Source: CAYGDP01 sp964348665 (GTDB taxonomy: Bacteria > Verrucomicrobiota > Verrucomicrobiia > Palsa-1439 > CAYGDP01). From it: a stretch of DNA of 64,000 nucleotides. Below, piece after piece: positions 1 through 8,356 of this stretch (position 1 is its first letter; each line of letters begins with the position of its first letter). Made by a program: the position numbers and the translations under genes. The notes below the pieces were generated by a model. The model saw nothing but the letters and a program-made list of their open reading frames with translations. It was not told the origin of the DNA and did not search any database. The stretch spans positions 1 to 64,000 of the forward strand of contig CAYGDP010000003.1 in assembly GCA_964348665.1 (NCBI GenBank), given 5' to 3'.

Positions 1-30
1 TCTAAAATGTTATAATTATAACATTTTAGA
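1..30. repeat. Perfect 30-bp AT-only-core palindrome
   Basis: Bases 1-15 are the exact reverse complement of bases 16-30, and the only G/C pairs are in the outer arms. It lies about 20 bp upstream of the thiD promoter candidate. It could be a regulator operator, the end of an upstream terminator, or a fold-back artefact at a contig edge, since it coincides exactly with the first base of the window. The palindrome itself is seen directly; its role is not known. Confidence 0.75.
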
Positions 31-47
31 TTAGTGAGTTTTTTCAA

Positions 48-75
48 TTGCGGGGCTGGGGGTGGGTGTTAGAAT
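48..75 (+). promoter_or_regulatory. Candidate promoter of thiD-comEC
   Basis: A -35-like TTGCGG (48-53) and a -10-like TAGAAT (70-75) are separated by 16 bp. The predicted start of transcription is about 8 nt before the thiD ATG. The match to consensus is partial, so this is an inference. Confidence 0.4.
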
Positions 76-90
76 GATTTCCTTTGCGCT

Positions 91-891
91 ATGGATGGAG
101 ATCCCGAATTACCGGTTGTATTGACGATTGCTGGCTCGGATAGCGGCGGGGGCGCGGGAATTCAAGCGGATTTGAAAGTATTCGCCGCGCTGGGTGTGTT
201 TGGGACGAGCGCCGTCACGGCTGTCACGGCGCAAAACCCCCGTCGAGCGTCGAAAATCTTTTCTGTCCCGTCCGATCTGGTTGGCGCGCAGATTCGCGCG
301 GTGTTCGATGCCTTCGACGTGCGGGCAATCAAATGCGGCATGTTGGGAACGGCGGCGAATGTCCGCGCGGTGAGGGATGCGCTTCGCGCAAGGCGCCAGT
401 CTCCAAGCGCTAGGTTTCAGGTTCCTCGATTGGTGGTTGATCCGATTCTACGGGCGACAAGCGGGGCGACATTGCTCGAGCCCAAGGCGCGAGCGGTGTT
501 GGAACGCGAATTGTTGCCGCTGGCAACTCTTGTGACACCGAATCTTGGGGAGGCTCGGGCATTTCTTGGGCGGGCGATGCCGATGCGAGATGCGGCGGAA
601 GCCTTGGCACAACGATGGGGATGCGCGGTTTATCTCAAGGGGGGGCATGGAATTGATCCGAGACGTGCCACGGATGTGTTTTGCGACGGCCGCACCGCTG
701 TGGAATTGACCGAAACGCGCGTACCGGGTCGAAAGATTCATGGACTTGGTTGCGCGACGAGCGCTGCGATCGCCGCTTTTTCGGCGCAGGGACATTCGTT
801 GCTTGATTCGATGGTGATGGCGAAAGCGTTCATGACGCAAGCAATCCGATTGGCAAGACGCGCAGGAAATCACTGGGTCTTGCGAATGTAA
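91..891 (+). CDS. thiD: Hydroxymethylpyrimidine/phosphomethylpyrimidine kinase
   Basis: This cytosolic ribokinase-fold enzyme phosphorylates HMP and HMP-phosphate in thiamine biosynthesis. The N-terminal signature GSDSGGGAGIQADLK begins at residue 15. A VDPI segment follows in the middle, and HGLGCATSAAI at about 217-227 carries the conserved catalytic-site Cys. At 266 aa it has the usual length. The ATG at 91 is the only good start before the signature. comEC follows 9 nt after the stop, so the two are probably cotranscribed. No other thiamine gene is in the window, and ThiD alone can also serve in salvage. Confidence 0.95.
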   Translation: MDGDPELPVVLTIAGSDSGGGAGIQADLKVFAALGVFGTSAVTAVTAQNPRRASKIFSVPSDLVGAQIRAVFDAFDVRAIKCGMLGTAANVRAVRDALRARRQSPSARFQVPRLVVDPILRATSGATLLEPKARAVLERELLPLATLVTPNLGEARAFLGRAMPMRDAAEALAQRWGCAVYLKGGHGIDPRRATDVFCDGRTAVELTETRVPGRKIHGLGCATSAAIAAFSAQGHSLLDSMVMAKAFMTQAIRLARRAGNHWVLRM

Positions 892-900
892 GGAGCGGGA

Positions 901-3369
901 ATGTCCAGAACGCCTGTGCAATCACCGCATACGCCACGACGGCCGCTGCTGGGCGTGGCGATCCTGTTTGCCGCGGGGATATGGATTGGGTCATGGATTT
1001 CACTTTCGATTCCTGTGCTGATTCTTGTGGGTGTGAGTTTGCTTGCCACGTTTTTCTATTGGGATCGAAGCGGATTATTTTACGCAGTGATTCTGATTGG
1101 CGGCGTGCTTGCCCACGAGCAGGCGACATGGATTTCGGCATCGCATTTGAAAAATCAGCTGGGGGAGCGGCGCGCGAATGTGCACTTGCGGGGCGTGGTG
1201 GTGGGCGTGCCGGCATTTGAGGAATGGCGTGACTCGACCCAGCTCGCGGGACGGGCAAAAGTGGAGCTTGCGGTTCGCGCCTGGTCCGAAACGGGAACAT
1301 GGAAACGGGCAGAAGGGAAGGTGCTCGTCATTCTCCCCGTGAAAAAAAACGCGTCGCCACCCCTGTACGGAGATGAATTGGAAATGCGGGCAGCGATCGA
1401 GCCGCCGGCGCGGCCGATGAATTGGGGACAATTCGATTACCGGCGCGAACTGGAGCGGCAACGCATTTTTTATATTGCCCGTGTATCGAAACCCGGAGAT
1501 ATTTTGGTGGTAAATCGGCGGAAAGGGAACGCCTTGGTGTCAGCAGCGCTGGATTGCCGTGAATATTTGCAGCAGGCGTTGCATGAGGGCATCGGGGAGG
1601 AAGCCGAGGTGACGAGTTTGCTCGACGCGATGTTGCTGGGGATTCGCCGGACGGTCGTGACCCAGCACGGCGCGGAGGGTTTTTTTGAAAAGTTCGAGAC
1701 GTTTCAAACGAGCGGCGTGGCGCACGTGTTTGCGGTGAGCGGTTTGAATGTCGGGTTGGTTGCTGGGGCGTTAATGTTGGTGTTGAGGGCTTGCAGTGTG
1801 CCGCGCCCGGCCAGGCTGTTGATTATCATTCCTGTGTTAATTTTTTACACGCTGGTGACCGGCGCTCAACCGAGTTGTGTGCGAGCGCTGTTCATGGCGG
1901 CGGCGCTGTTAATCGGGTGGGGCTTGAAACGCCCGACAGAACCGCTGAACGGGGTCGCTGCGGCGGCGATTGCCACACTGCTGCTGGACCCTCTTGATCT
2001 CTTTGGGAGCGGATTTCAGCTTTCCTTTGCGGCAGTCATTGCGATTGTCGTGTTGGTGCCGGGGATGTTGGATCGGATGCGGCCTTGGATTGAACCGGAC
2101 CCGTGGATCCCTCGCCGTTACATTTCGCGATGGCGCTGGAAAACGCAACCATTTGGATTCTGGGCAGCCGCTTTGGGGGCGACTTCTGTGGCGGCATGGA
2201 TCGGCACGCTTCCGCTGATCCTGCACTATTTTGGATTATTTGCGCCGATTGCTCTCATTGCCAATCTCATTGTCGTGCCAGTGTTGACCTTGGTGACGGG
2301 GCTGGGAATGTTTTCTATTGCCGGTTTCTCCCTCTGGCCATGGTTGGCAGACACGTTTAATCACTCGAACTGGCTCTTGCTCAAGACGTTGATGCCGGTG
2401 GTGGATTTTTTTGGGCGTGTGCCCCTGGGTCATCAATTTGTCGCGCACTGGCCTCCGTGGGTTGCGGTGATGACCTATGGATGGATGATCTTTCTTGTCA
2501 GCGGACGACCCTGGCGAACAACCGGTCGGCGCATCCTGACAGGAGCAGGGTTGATTGCTATCGGTCTGTGTTGGCTGACTCTTGGGGGCGCGCGTGACAC
2601 CATGTTCGTTACCGTGATGCACGTCAATGGCGGGCAAGCAATCTGCCTCATGCCGCCGCGAGGAGATGGAGTGGTGATTGACGCGGGCCGAGAGTCGGCG
2701 GGAAAATTCACTGTGGTTCCGTTTCTGCGGAGTCGTGGAGTGGACCGTTTGGAGGCGGCGGTGATGAGTCATGGGGAAGCGGCGTTTGTGGAAGGAATGG
2801 GGCCGTTGACGCAGAAAATACCGATCGGCGAGATTTACGACACGGCGGTGCCATCCAAATCTCCGGCGCATCGCGAATTTCGTAACAAGCTCCAACGCAC
2901 CATGATTACGGAAGGGACCCGTCTGGCCTTTCGCGGCGGTGGTGAATTGCGGGTATTGCATCCCGGCAAGGCGCCATTTGCGACTCTTGCAGATGACAAC
3001 TCTGTGGTATCCCTCCTTGGCTATCGGGGTCGGCGCATCCTCTTTACAGCGGCGGCGGGAGAGACCGTGGAAAAGAAGCTGCTGGCAAGCGGCTTTGACT
3101 TGCGTGCGGTTGTGATAGTAAAATCGCAACACGATCGCGAAACATCCTGCACGGATGCGTTTCTGGATCGAGTACAACCGTCGGCCGTGATTTTCAGCGC
3201 TGGAGAATATCCGGCAAGCGCCTATCCGCGGGAGGATGTGTTGGCGCGGCTGACAAAGCGAGGGATCGCGATCTATCGGACGGATGACGATGGCTCGGTG
3301 CGGATTTCGCTTTCATCGCGGGGGATTCAACTCGAGACTTTCAAGGTAAAATCTGCACGGGACTTTTGA
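901..3369 (+). CDS. comEC: ComEC/Rec2-family DNA uptake channel with degenerate C-terminal domain
   Basis: ComEC forms the inner-membrane channel that passes single-stranded DNA into the cell during natural transformation. The 822 aa contain an N-terminal membrane and OB-like part (about 10-190), a multi-spanning competence domain (about 240-530) with HVFAVSGLNVG near residue 275, and a C-terminal domain (about 565-815) with the fold pattern of the ComEC metallo-beta-lactamase-like domain. In that last domain the expected HxDxDH-type motif reads SHGEAAFVEG, the GD motif reads FTAA and the HHGS motif is absent, so metal binding looks lost. An AAGGAG ribosome site overlaps the thiD stop. The 3' end overlaps the convergent L,D-transpeptidase-like gene by 29 bp. 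Confidence 0.93.
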   Translation: MSRTPVQSPHTPRRPLLGVAILFAAGIWIGSWISLSIPVLILVGVSLLATFFYWDRSGLFYAVILIGGVLAHEQATWISASHLKNQLGERRANVHLRGVVVGVPAFEEWRDSTQLAGRAKVELAVRAWSETGTWKRAEGKVLVILPVKKNASPPLYGDELEMRAAIEPPARPMNWGQFDYRRELERQRIFYIARVSKPGDILVVNRRKGNALVSAALDCREYLQQALHEGIGEEAEVTSLLDAMLLGIRRTVVTQHGAEGFFEKFETFQTSGVAHVFAVSGLNVGLVAGALMLVLRACSVPRPARLLIIIPVLIFYTLVTGAQPSCVRALFMAAALLIGWGLKRPTEPLNGVAAAAIATLLLDPLDLFGSGFQLSFAAVIAIVVLVPGMLDRMRPWIEPDPWIPRRYISRWRWKTQPFGFWAAALGATSVAAWIGTLPLILHYFGLFAPIALIANLIVVPVLTLVTGLGMFSIAGFSLWPWLADTFNHSNWLLLKTLMPVVDFFGRVPLGHQFVAHWPPWVAVMTYGWMIFLVSGRPWRTTGRRILTGAGLIAIGLCWLTLGGARDTMFVTVMHVNGGQAICLMPPRGDGVVIDAGRESAGKFTVVPFLRSRGVDRLEAAVMSHGEAAFVEGMGPLTQKIPIGEIYDTAVPSKSPAHREFRNKLQRTMITEGTRLAFRGGGELRVLHPGKAPFATLADDNSVVSLLGYRGRRILFTAAAGETVEKKLLASGFDLRAVVIVKSQHDRETSCTDAFLDRVQPSAVIFSAGEYPASAYPREDVLARLTKRGIAIYRTDDDGSVRISLSSRGIQLETFKVKSARDF

Positions 3370-3997
3370 GTTTGAGTGTGTAAAAAATCTCCTCGATGTT
3401 GCCGTCGCTAAGGGCAATGTTGCCCTTGGTCCAATCGTTGCGGGTGCCTCCGCCGTGGATCCCTATATTGCCGCCGAGTGGTGTTGTGGAAGGTGGGGCG
3501 GGGGCGTGTGTTTTGAGTTGAAGCAACCGTTTGTTGGCAAAGAGAATATCCTCGCGCTGGCGGAGCGTGAGACGGTTTTCGTTGAACCCGCTGATGGCGT
3601 CGGCTTGGTTAGGGTAATTCAAACCGAGGTATAAGTGAAACGTGGCGCGCGGAATTTTTTCGCAGATGACATAGTTGCCCTCCGGGGTCTTGCCGTCGGC
3701 GGCGAGTTTTTTGGGGCCGATCGGATCGCGACCGAGGGCGATGGGGAAGGTCTTGAGCAACTGTTCACCGGAGTATAACGAAGCCGTGCGATCGGCTTTC
3801 CGGATGACGAGCCGAGTGGAAGGAGGTGGGAACGGAACATTGTTTTTTTTGCAGAGTAATTCGAGTCGCTGCTTGACGACCGGCGGGGGGAGGAGTTCAT
3901 GCACCATCTTGAGCCGGTACCAATAGACACCCAGCAACATCAGCAGGACAACCGGGATGATCAACGGCCGCCAGATGCGTTTCCATTGAGTTTCCAT
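3341..3997 (-). CDS. L,D-transpeptidase-like (YkuD fold) protein lacking the catalytic Cys
   Basis: A 218-aa protein with an N-terminal signal-anchor (about 9-25) and a YkuD-type domain (about 60-215), normally an enzyme that makes 3-3 peptidoglycan cross-links or attaches lipoprotein to murein in the periplasm. The family signature is IHG, then a spacer, then [S/T]xGC. Here His181 is present in GIHGGG, but the cysteine position reads TKGNIAL with Asn193 (codon AAC at 3421-3419). Two base changes separate AAC from a Cys codon, so a single sequencing error cannot explain it. It is probably catalytically dead or altered. It follows the TauE-like gene by 7 nt on the same strand. Confidence 0.85.
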   Translation of the reverse strand: METQWKRIWRPLIIPVVLLMLLGVYWYRLKMVHELLPPPVVKQRLELLCKKNNVPFPPPSTRLVIRKADRTASLYSGEQLLKTFPIALGRDPIGPKKLAADGKTPEGNYVICEKIPRATFHLYLGLNYPNQADAISGFNENRLTLRQREDILFANKRLLQLKTHAPAPPSTTPLGGNIGIHGGGTRNDWTKGNIALSDGNIEEIFYTLKLKSPVQILP

Positions 3998-4004
3998 AAG
4001 GGTA

Positions 4005-4361
4005 CTACTTTGCGAGCATATAAATCCCCACGCCGATCATCCAGGCACCGAACATTTTTTGCAGGGCAGGGCTGGAGAGTCGCTGGGTCAAGTCCGCGCC
4101 GAAGTAACTGCCAATGGCTACGAACACCGCGATTGTGGCGGCAGTGCGCCAGTGGACGTTGGCGAGTTGGGCGTGGCGCGCGGCGCCCGCGAGTGCGCCC
4201 ACGGCGATGGCCACCAGCGAGGTGCCGACGGCGGTTTTCATATCGAACTTCAGGATATATTTAAAACACGGCACCATGACGATGCCGCCCCCGACACCGA
4301 GCAGTCCGCCGATGACGCCGGCGGCGACTCCGATGAGGATTGTCGTAACGATGGGATTCAT
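4005..4361 (-). CDS. TauE/SafE family permease, half-length
   Basis: A 118-aa membrane protein of the sulfite-exporter TauE/SafE family. It shows the typical glycine-rich first half (GVIGGLLGVGGGIVMVP, about residues 13-29) and about four hydrophobic segments. Full-length members have two such halves (about 250 aa), so this is a single-repeat form that would have to dimerise. The start at 4361 is chosen because AAAGGAG lies 5-6 nt upstream; a longer reading frame to 4430 has no ribosome site. The substrate is unknown. The gene is divergent from the reductase at 4447 and is followed by the L,D-transpeptidase-like gene. Confidence 0.85.
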   Translation of the reverse strand: MNPIVTTILIGVAAGVIGGLLGVGGGIVMVPCFKYILKFDMKTAVGTSLVAIAVGALAGAARHAQLANVHWRTAATIAVFVAIGSYFGADLTQRLSSPALQKMFGAWMIGVGIYMLAK

Positions 4362-4446
4362 TCGTCTCCTTTTGGTGGCAAGATACGGCGGGGCAACTCC
4401 CAGAGCAAGACTTGTGTATTTTGGCTGCATCCGTTAAAAACGGCGG

Positions 4447-5340
4447 ATGATTCTCGTAACTGGTGGAACGGGGTTTGTGGGGCGTGAAATCGTAGCGTGT
4501 GCGCGCGCCGCTGGTTTTACAGTGCGCGTCGTTTGCCGGAATCCCGAGCGCGGACGGGCGCTTTGGGGAAACGACAAAGGAGTGGAGATTTTTCACGGTA
4601 ACGTGCTTAATCCAGAATCTCTCGTGGGCGCCTTCGACGGGATCGAGGCCGTTTTACACCTGGTCGGAATCATCTGCGAATCGCGCGAAAACACATTTGA
4701 CCGTGTGCATCGAGTCGGCACGATCAATGTAGTGGAGGCGATGAAGAAGGCAAAAATCAAGCGGCACCTGCACATGAGCGCGCTTGGCGCACGCGCCGAT
4801 GCCCGCAGTCAATATCATAAAAGCAAATGGGCAGCGGAAGAATGGGTTCGTGCCAGTGGATTGGAGTTTACCATCTTCCGCCCTTCTGTGATTTATGGTC
4901 CAAGTGACAAATCCATCAATTTATTTGCGCGGATGACGCGATTTTTGCCGGTTCTGCCGGTGATTGGGAGTGGTAACGCGCGATGGCAACCCGTTTCCGT
5001 CGAACAGGTCGGTCAATGTTTCGTTCGGGCGGTACGTGAGCCGCTCGCTGTCGGGAAGACCTATGACTTGGTTGGATTGGCTCCAATTCCCTTCGAGGAA
5101 GTGCTCGATACAGTTATGGCAGTTACGCGTCGTCGTCCGAAGATCCATATCCCGATCCCGGTCGCTCGCGCACAAGCGTGGGTGATGGAACACTGCCTCG
5201 ATAATCCACCTCTCAATAGCGACCAGATTCTCATGTTGGAGGAGGATAATATTGGCGATGCCACCGCAGCCGTCAGCGACCTTGGGCTCAAACGCATGCC
5301 GCTGGCCGAAGATCTGCGCCGATATTTGAAATCGCGGTAG
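4447..5340 (+). CDS. NAD(P)-binding epimerase/reductase, NDUFA9-like
   Basis: A 297-aa atypical short-chain dehydrogenase. The dinucleotide-binding motif GGTGFVG is at residues 6-12, and the active-site segment has YHKSK (about 121-125) after a serine-containing strand (HMSALGA). The overall sequence resembles the NDUFA9/complex-I-associated NAD(P)H-binding subfamily, whose bacterial members have no firmly established substrate. A small CCGTT/AACGG hairpin (4431-4443) lies just before the ATG. It stands alone between two minus-strand genes. Confidence 0.85.
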   Translation: MILVTGGTGFVGREIVACARAAGFTVRVVCRNPERGRALWGNDKGVEIFHGNVLNPESLVGAFDGIEAVLHLVGIICESRENTFDRVHRVGTINVVEAMKKAKIKRHLHMSALGARADARSQYHKSKWAAEEWVRASGLEFTIFRPSVIYGPSDKSINLFARMTRFLPVLPVIGSGNARWQPVSVEQVGQCFVRAVREPLAVGKTYDLVGLAPIPFEEVLDTVMAVTRRRPKIHIPIPVARAQAWVMEHCLDNPPLNSDQILMLEEDNIGDATAAVSDLGLKRMPLAEDLRRYLKSR

Positions 5341-5357
5341 GCCGTTCTCCGACAAGT

Positions 5358-5960
5358 TTACACACTTTCCAAAGCGCGACGGACGATGTCTCGGACAGAG
5401 GCATCGGGAATCTCATCGACGCTTCTGTATTCAATGCCATCCACTTGAATGCGCAGATTGTCGTTCATGCGGTCGATGCTGATGCTTGAATAAAGCGATT
5501 TGGTCGTCGGATTCTTTGCAAGCCAATCCTTGACATGCTGTCGGATCGCCGGGTCAGGTATTTCATCGACGGAGGGATAGACCGTTTCGCCGATTTTGAC
5601 GTGGAGTTGGTCGGTGGGTTGCCCGATTTCGATGCGGTGCGCCGCCGCGCCGGGTCCCGACAGCGTGGCAACAGCCTGTCTTGCCCGCTCTCGCAGTACC
5701 GGGTCGGGAACCTCGTCCACAGAGCGATATGGGACGCCATTGATCTCGATGGTTTTTTTGTCGTCGGTGCTCGTGACGCGAATCGTGGAGGAGGAAGTGA
5801 TTTCGTTTGCAGGCGACGTTGCCAGGGGCACCCGTCGCGGTGACGCCGCAGGCTCCGGTTTTCTGGTCCGAGCAGGTCTCGCGCAGAGGAAAACGATCGT
5901 GGCCAAGAGCAGGCCGGCCACCACGCCGATCCCGATCAACAGGAGTTCGTTGGCGCTCAT
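5358..5960 (-). CDS. Membrane-anchored protein with three 50-residue-spaced repeats
   Basis: I do not recognise a named family. The 200 aa have one N-terminal membrane segment (about 6-28), a Pro/Ser-rich linker (30-60) and three copies of a unit with core (V/I)xYxSVDEIPDxxxR. The SVDE motifs begin at residues 80, 130 and 180, exactly 50 residues apart. Each unit is a beta-strand-like stretch (IEINGVPY, VKIGETVY, IQVDGIEY) followed by the SVDEIPD turn and a charged helix. The geometry suggests three small binding modules outside the membrane. It starts 37 bp from the divergent rfbB. Confidence 0.8.
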   Translation of the reverse strand: MSANELLLIGIGVVAGLLLATIVFLCARPARTRKPEPAASPRRVPLATSPANEITSSSTIRVTSTDDKKTIEINGVPYRSVDEVPDPVLRERARQAVATLSGPGAAAHRIEIGQPTDQLHVKIGETVYPSVDEIPDPAIRQHVKDWLAKNPTTKSLYSSISIDRMNDNLRIQVDGIEYRSVDEIPDASVRDIVRRALESV

Positions 5961-5997
5961 GACGAGCGTATGCTAAAGTGGAAGGCAAGTTTTGACA

Positions 5998-7017
5998 ATG
6001 CCAAACATCCTCATCACCGGCGGCTGTGGTTTTATTGGCAGCAACTTCGTGCGATACCTGCTGACACACACGAAGTTGCGCGTCGTGAATCTTGACGCGC
6101 TGACGTATGCCGGTAATCGGGAGAATCTGTCCGATGTCGAGGTCGATTTTTCGCGGCGATACCGGTTTGTCCGGAGCGATATTTGCGACGCCAAACGCGT
6201 GGCCGCTATTTTTCGTGCGACCGAGTTTTCATGGATCGTCAATTTCGCCGCCGAATCGCACGTGGACCGCAGCATCCTCGGGGCGGCTGATTTCGTCCGG
6301 ACGAATGTTCTGGGAACGCAAACCCTTCTCGATGGCGCCCGGTTGGCCGGGGTGCGGCGGTTTGTCCAGATCTCGACCGACGAAGTTTATGGTAGCCTGG
6401 GACCGCGCGGAAAATTTCACGAAACGCTGCCGCTCGCGCCCAACTCGGCGTACTCGGCCAGCAAAGCCGCCGCCGACCTGCTTTGCCGCGCGGCGCACCA
6501 CACATTTGGGCAGGACATCGTAATTACTCGTTGTTCGAACAACTATGGGCCGTATCAATTTCCGGAAAAACTCATTCCCTTGATGATCACCAATGCATTG
6601 GAAAACAAGCCGCTGCCTGTGTACGGCGACGGCAAGAACGTACGGGATTGGATTCATGTCGAGGATCATTGCGCGGGGATATGGGCGGTGACGCAGAACG
6701 GGCGCGCGGGAGAAGCCTATAACATTGGCGGAAATACCGAGCGCGCGAACATCGAGATCGTCCGGGCCGTCCTGGATCGACTGGGCAAATCTCGCTCGTT
6801 GATTACCTATGTGAAAGACCGTCCCGGCCACGACCGCCGCTACGCGATGGACGCGCGGAAAATCCGGCGCGAACTGGGCTGGCGACCGCGCGTTCCGTTC
6901 GAGCGGGGATTGGCTGCCACGATTGATTGGTATTGCGAGCGCCGGGATTGGTGGCAACGGATCAAGAGCGGCGAGTATCGAAAGTATTATCGAAAACAAT
7001 ATGGGCGAACTGAATGA
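5998..7017 (+). CDS. rfbB: dTDP-glucose 4,6-dehydratase
   Basis: RfbB/RmlB converts dTDP-glucose to dTDP-4-keto-6-deoxyglucose, the common precursor of dTDP-rhamnose and other deoxysugars for surface polysaccharides. The NAD-binding GGCGFIG is at residues 8-14, with STDEVYG and the catalytic YxxxK in YSASK in the middle. The length (339 aa) is typical. The ATG at 5998 fits the family N-terminus. A TTG at 5992 is also possible and has better spacing to GGAAGG (5980-5985). rfbA and an epimerase-like cupin follow; rfbD is not seen here. Confidence 0.95.
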   Translation: MPNILITGGCGFIGSNFVRYLLTHTKLRVVNLDALTYAGNRENLSDVEVDFSRRYRFVRSDICDAKRVAAIFRATEFSWIVNFAAESHVDRSILGAADFVRTNVLGTQTLLDGARLAGVRRFVQISTDEVYGSLGPRGKFHETLPLAPNSAYSASKAAADLLCRAAHHTFGQDIVITRCSNNYGPYQFPEKLIPLMITNALENKPLPVYGDGKNVRDWIHVEDHCAGIWAVTQNGRAGEAYNIGGNTERANIEIVRAVLDRLGKSRSLITYVKDRPGHDRRYAMDARKIRRELGWRPRVPFERGLAATIDWYCERRDWWQRIKSGEYRKYYRKQYGRTE

Positions 7018-7145
7018 CAAATTACTAAGGACGAATGCCTAAAGAATGGCAAATGCTCAAAACCTAAATGGCAAAGCACGAACTTTCGTCATTCGGATTT
7101 CGTCATTGATTAGTCATTCGAAATTCGTCATTAGTCATTCTTGCT
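7018..7145. repeat. Degenerate GTCATTCG-word intergenic repeat
   Basis: The 128-bp gap between rfbB and rfbA is almost wholly built of degenerate 7-9 nt words. The left half carries CGAATG/CAAATG-type words and the right half (about 7085-7140) carries GTCATTCG and CGTCATT words, giving two loosely inverted arms. There is no coding potential and no clear promoter. It is one of several word-repeat tracts in this window. Confidence 0.65.
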
Positions 7146-7874
7146 ATGGCAAAGAAAATGAAAGGGATCGTGTTGGCGGGCGGCACCGGATCGCGTCTAT
7201 TGCCGCTGACCAAGGTGACCAACAAACATCTGCTTCCCGTGGGGCGCAAGCCGATGATTTTTTATCCTATCGAGAAACTGCTGGCGTGCGATATCCGCGA
7301 GATTCTCATCGTGACCGGCGTCGAACACATGGACGCCGTCGTGCGATTGCTTGGTTCCGGCAGGGAATTCGGCTGCGAATTCACCTACCGGGTGCAGGAC
7401 GCCGCCGGCGGGATTGCCCAGGCACTCGGTTTGGCGCGAAATTTTGTGCATGACGACCTTGTCACGGTGATCCTCGGGGATAATATTTTTCAGGACAACA
7501 TCGCTCCCATCGCCAATGCGTTTCGCAAACAGGCGCGCGGCGCAAAGGTGTTGCTCAAACAAGTGACCGACCCGCAACGATTCGGCGTGGCGGAATTGCG
7601 CGGCAAAAACATCGTCGGGATTGAGGAAAAACCGAAGAAACCCAAGAGCAATCACGCCGTTACCGGCATCTATATGTACGATGCAAATGTCTTCGACATC
7701 ATCCGCACGCTCAAACCGAGCGGCCGCGGCGAATTGGAAATCACTGACGTGAACAACGCCTACCTCGCCCGTGGCGAGCTGACCTACGGGATTCTGAACG
7801 GGTGGTGGACTGACGCGGGCACCTTCGAATCGCTGCTCGCTGCCAACGAACTCGCCACGAAGGAGAAACAATGA
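7146..7874 (+). CDS. rfbA: Glucose-1-phosphate thymidylyltransferase-type sugar nucleotidyltransferase
   Basis: Activates a sugar phosphate to its dTDP (or other NDP) sugar, the step before RfbB. The nucleotide-binding signature LAGGTGSRLLPLT is at residues 10-22, LGDNIF in the middle binds metal and substrate, and ITDVNNAYL and WWTDAGTFESL are typical of RmlA. At 242 aa it is the short form that lacks the extra C-terminal helices of about 290-aa RmlA proteins. It overlaps the next gene by 4 bp (ATGA), so translation is probably coupled. Confidence 0.9.
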   Translation: MAKKMKGIVLAGGTGSRLLPLTKVTNKHLLPVGRKPMIFYPIEKLLACDIREILIVTGVEHMDAVVRLLGSGREFGCEFTYRVQDAAGGIAQALGLARNFVHDDLVTVILGDNIFQDNIAPIANAFRKQARGAKVLLKQVTDPQRFGVAELRGKNIVGIEEKPKKPKSNHAVTGIYMYDANVFDIIRTLKPSGRGELEITDVNNAYLARGELTYGILNGWWTDAGTFESLLAANELATKEKQ

Positions 7875-8356
7875 AGAAACAGGCACTTCCAAAATCCAAG
7901 CTGATCGCGGGTGTGCGCCTGAAACCGCTCCGCGTCATCCCCGATGACCGCGGCCGACTGATGGAAATGCTCCGTGCCGATGATGATCTGTTCATCCAGT
8001 TCGGTCAAGCCTACCTCACCGCAGCCTACCCGGGTGTCGTCAAAGGCTGGCATTACCATAAGAAACAGACCGACCATTTCGTTGTGGTCCGCGGCATGAT
8101 GAAAATCGTCTGCTACGACGACCGTAAAAACTCTTCCACTTGCGGACAGGTCAACGAATTTTTTCTGGGTGACCACAATCCGCAGCTTCTCCAGATCCCT
8201 CCGTTGGTCTGGCACGGGTTCAAGTGCATCAGCGACCACGAAGCCCTCTGCATTAATCTCCCCACCGAAACCTACGATTACAAAAATCCCGACGAATTCC
8301 GCCTCCCCGCCCACACCAAAAAAATCCCCTATGATTGGTCGAGGAAGGATGGATAA
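7871..8356 (+). CDS. dTDP-4-dehydrorhamnose 3,5-epimerase-like cupin
   Basis: A 161-aa RmlC-family sugar epimerase that likely acts on the RfbB product. The cupin core contains GWHYHKKQTDHF (about 58-69) and WHGF near residue 117, followed by Tyr-containing TYDYKNPDEFRLP, in the family order. It is shorter and more divergent than classical RmlC (about 180 aa), so the exact product sugar is uncertain. It is translationally coupled to rfbA. A 36-codon ORF begins immediately after its TAA. Confidence 0.85.
   Translation: MKKQALPKSKLIAGVRLKPLRVIPDDRGRLMEMLRADDDLFIQFGQAYLTAAYPGVVKGWHYHKKQTDHFVVVRGMMKIVCYDDRKNSSTCGQVNEFFLGDHNPQLLQIPPLVWHGFKCISDHEALCINLPTETYDYKNPDEFRLPAHTKKIPYDWSRKDG

Noticed and set aside
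2236..3177. Long open frame on the minus strand inside comEC
   Set aside because: It is a His/Arg/Pro-rich antisense shadow of a clearly coding gene.
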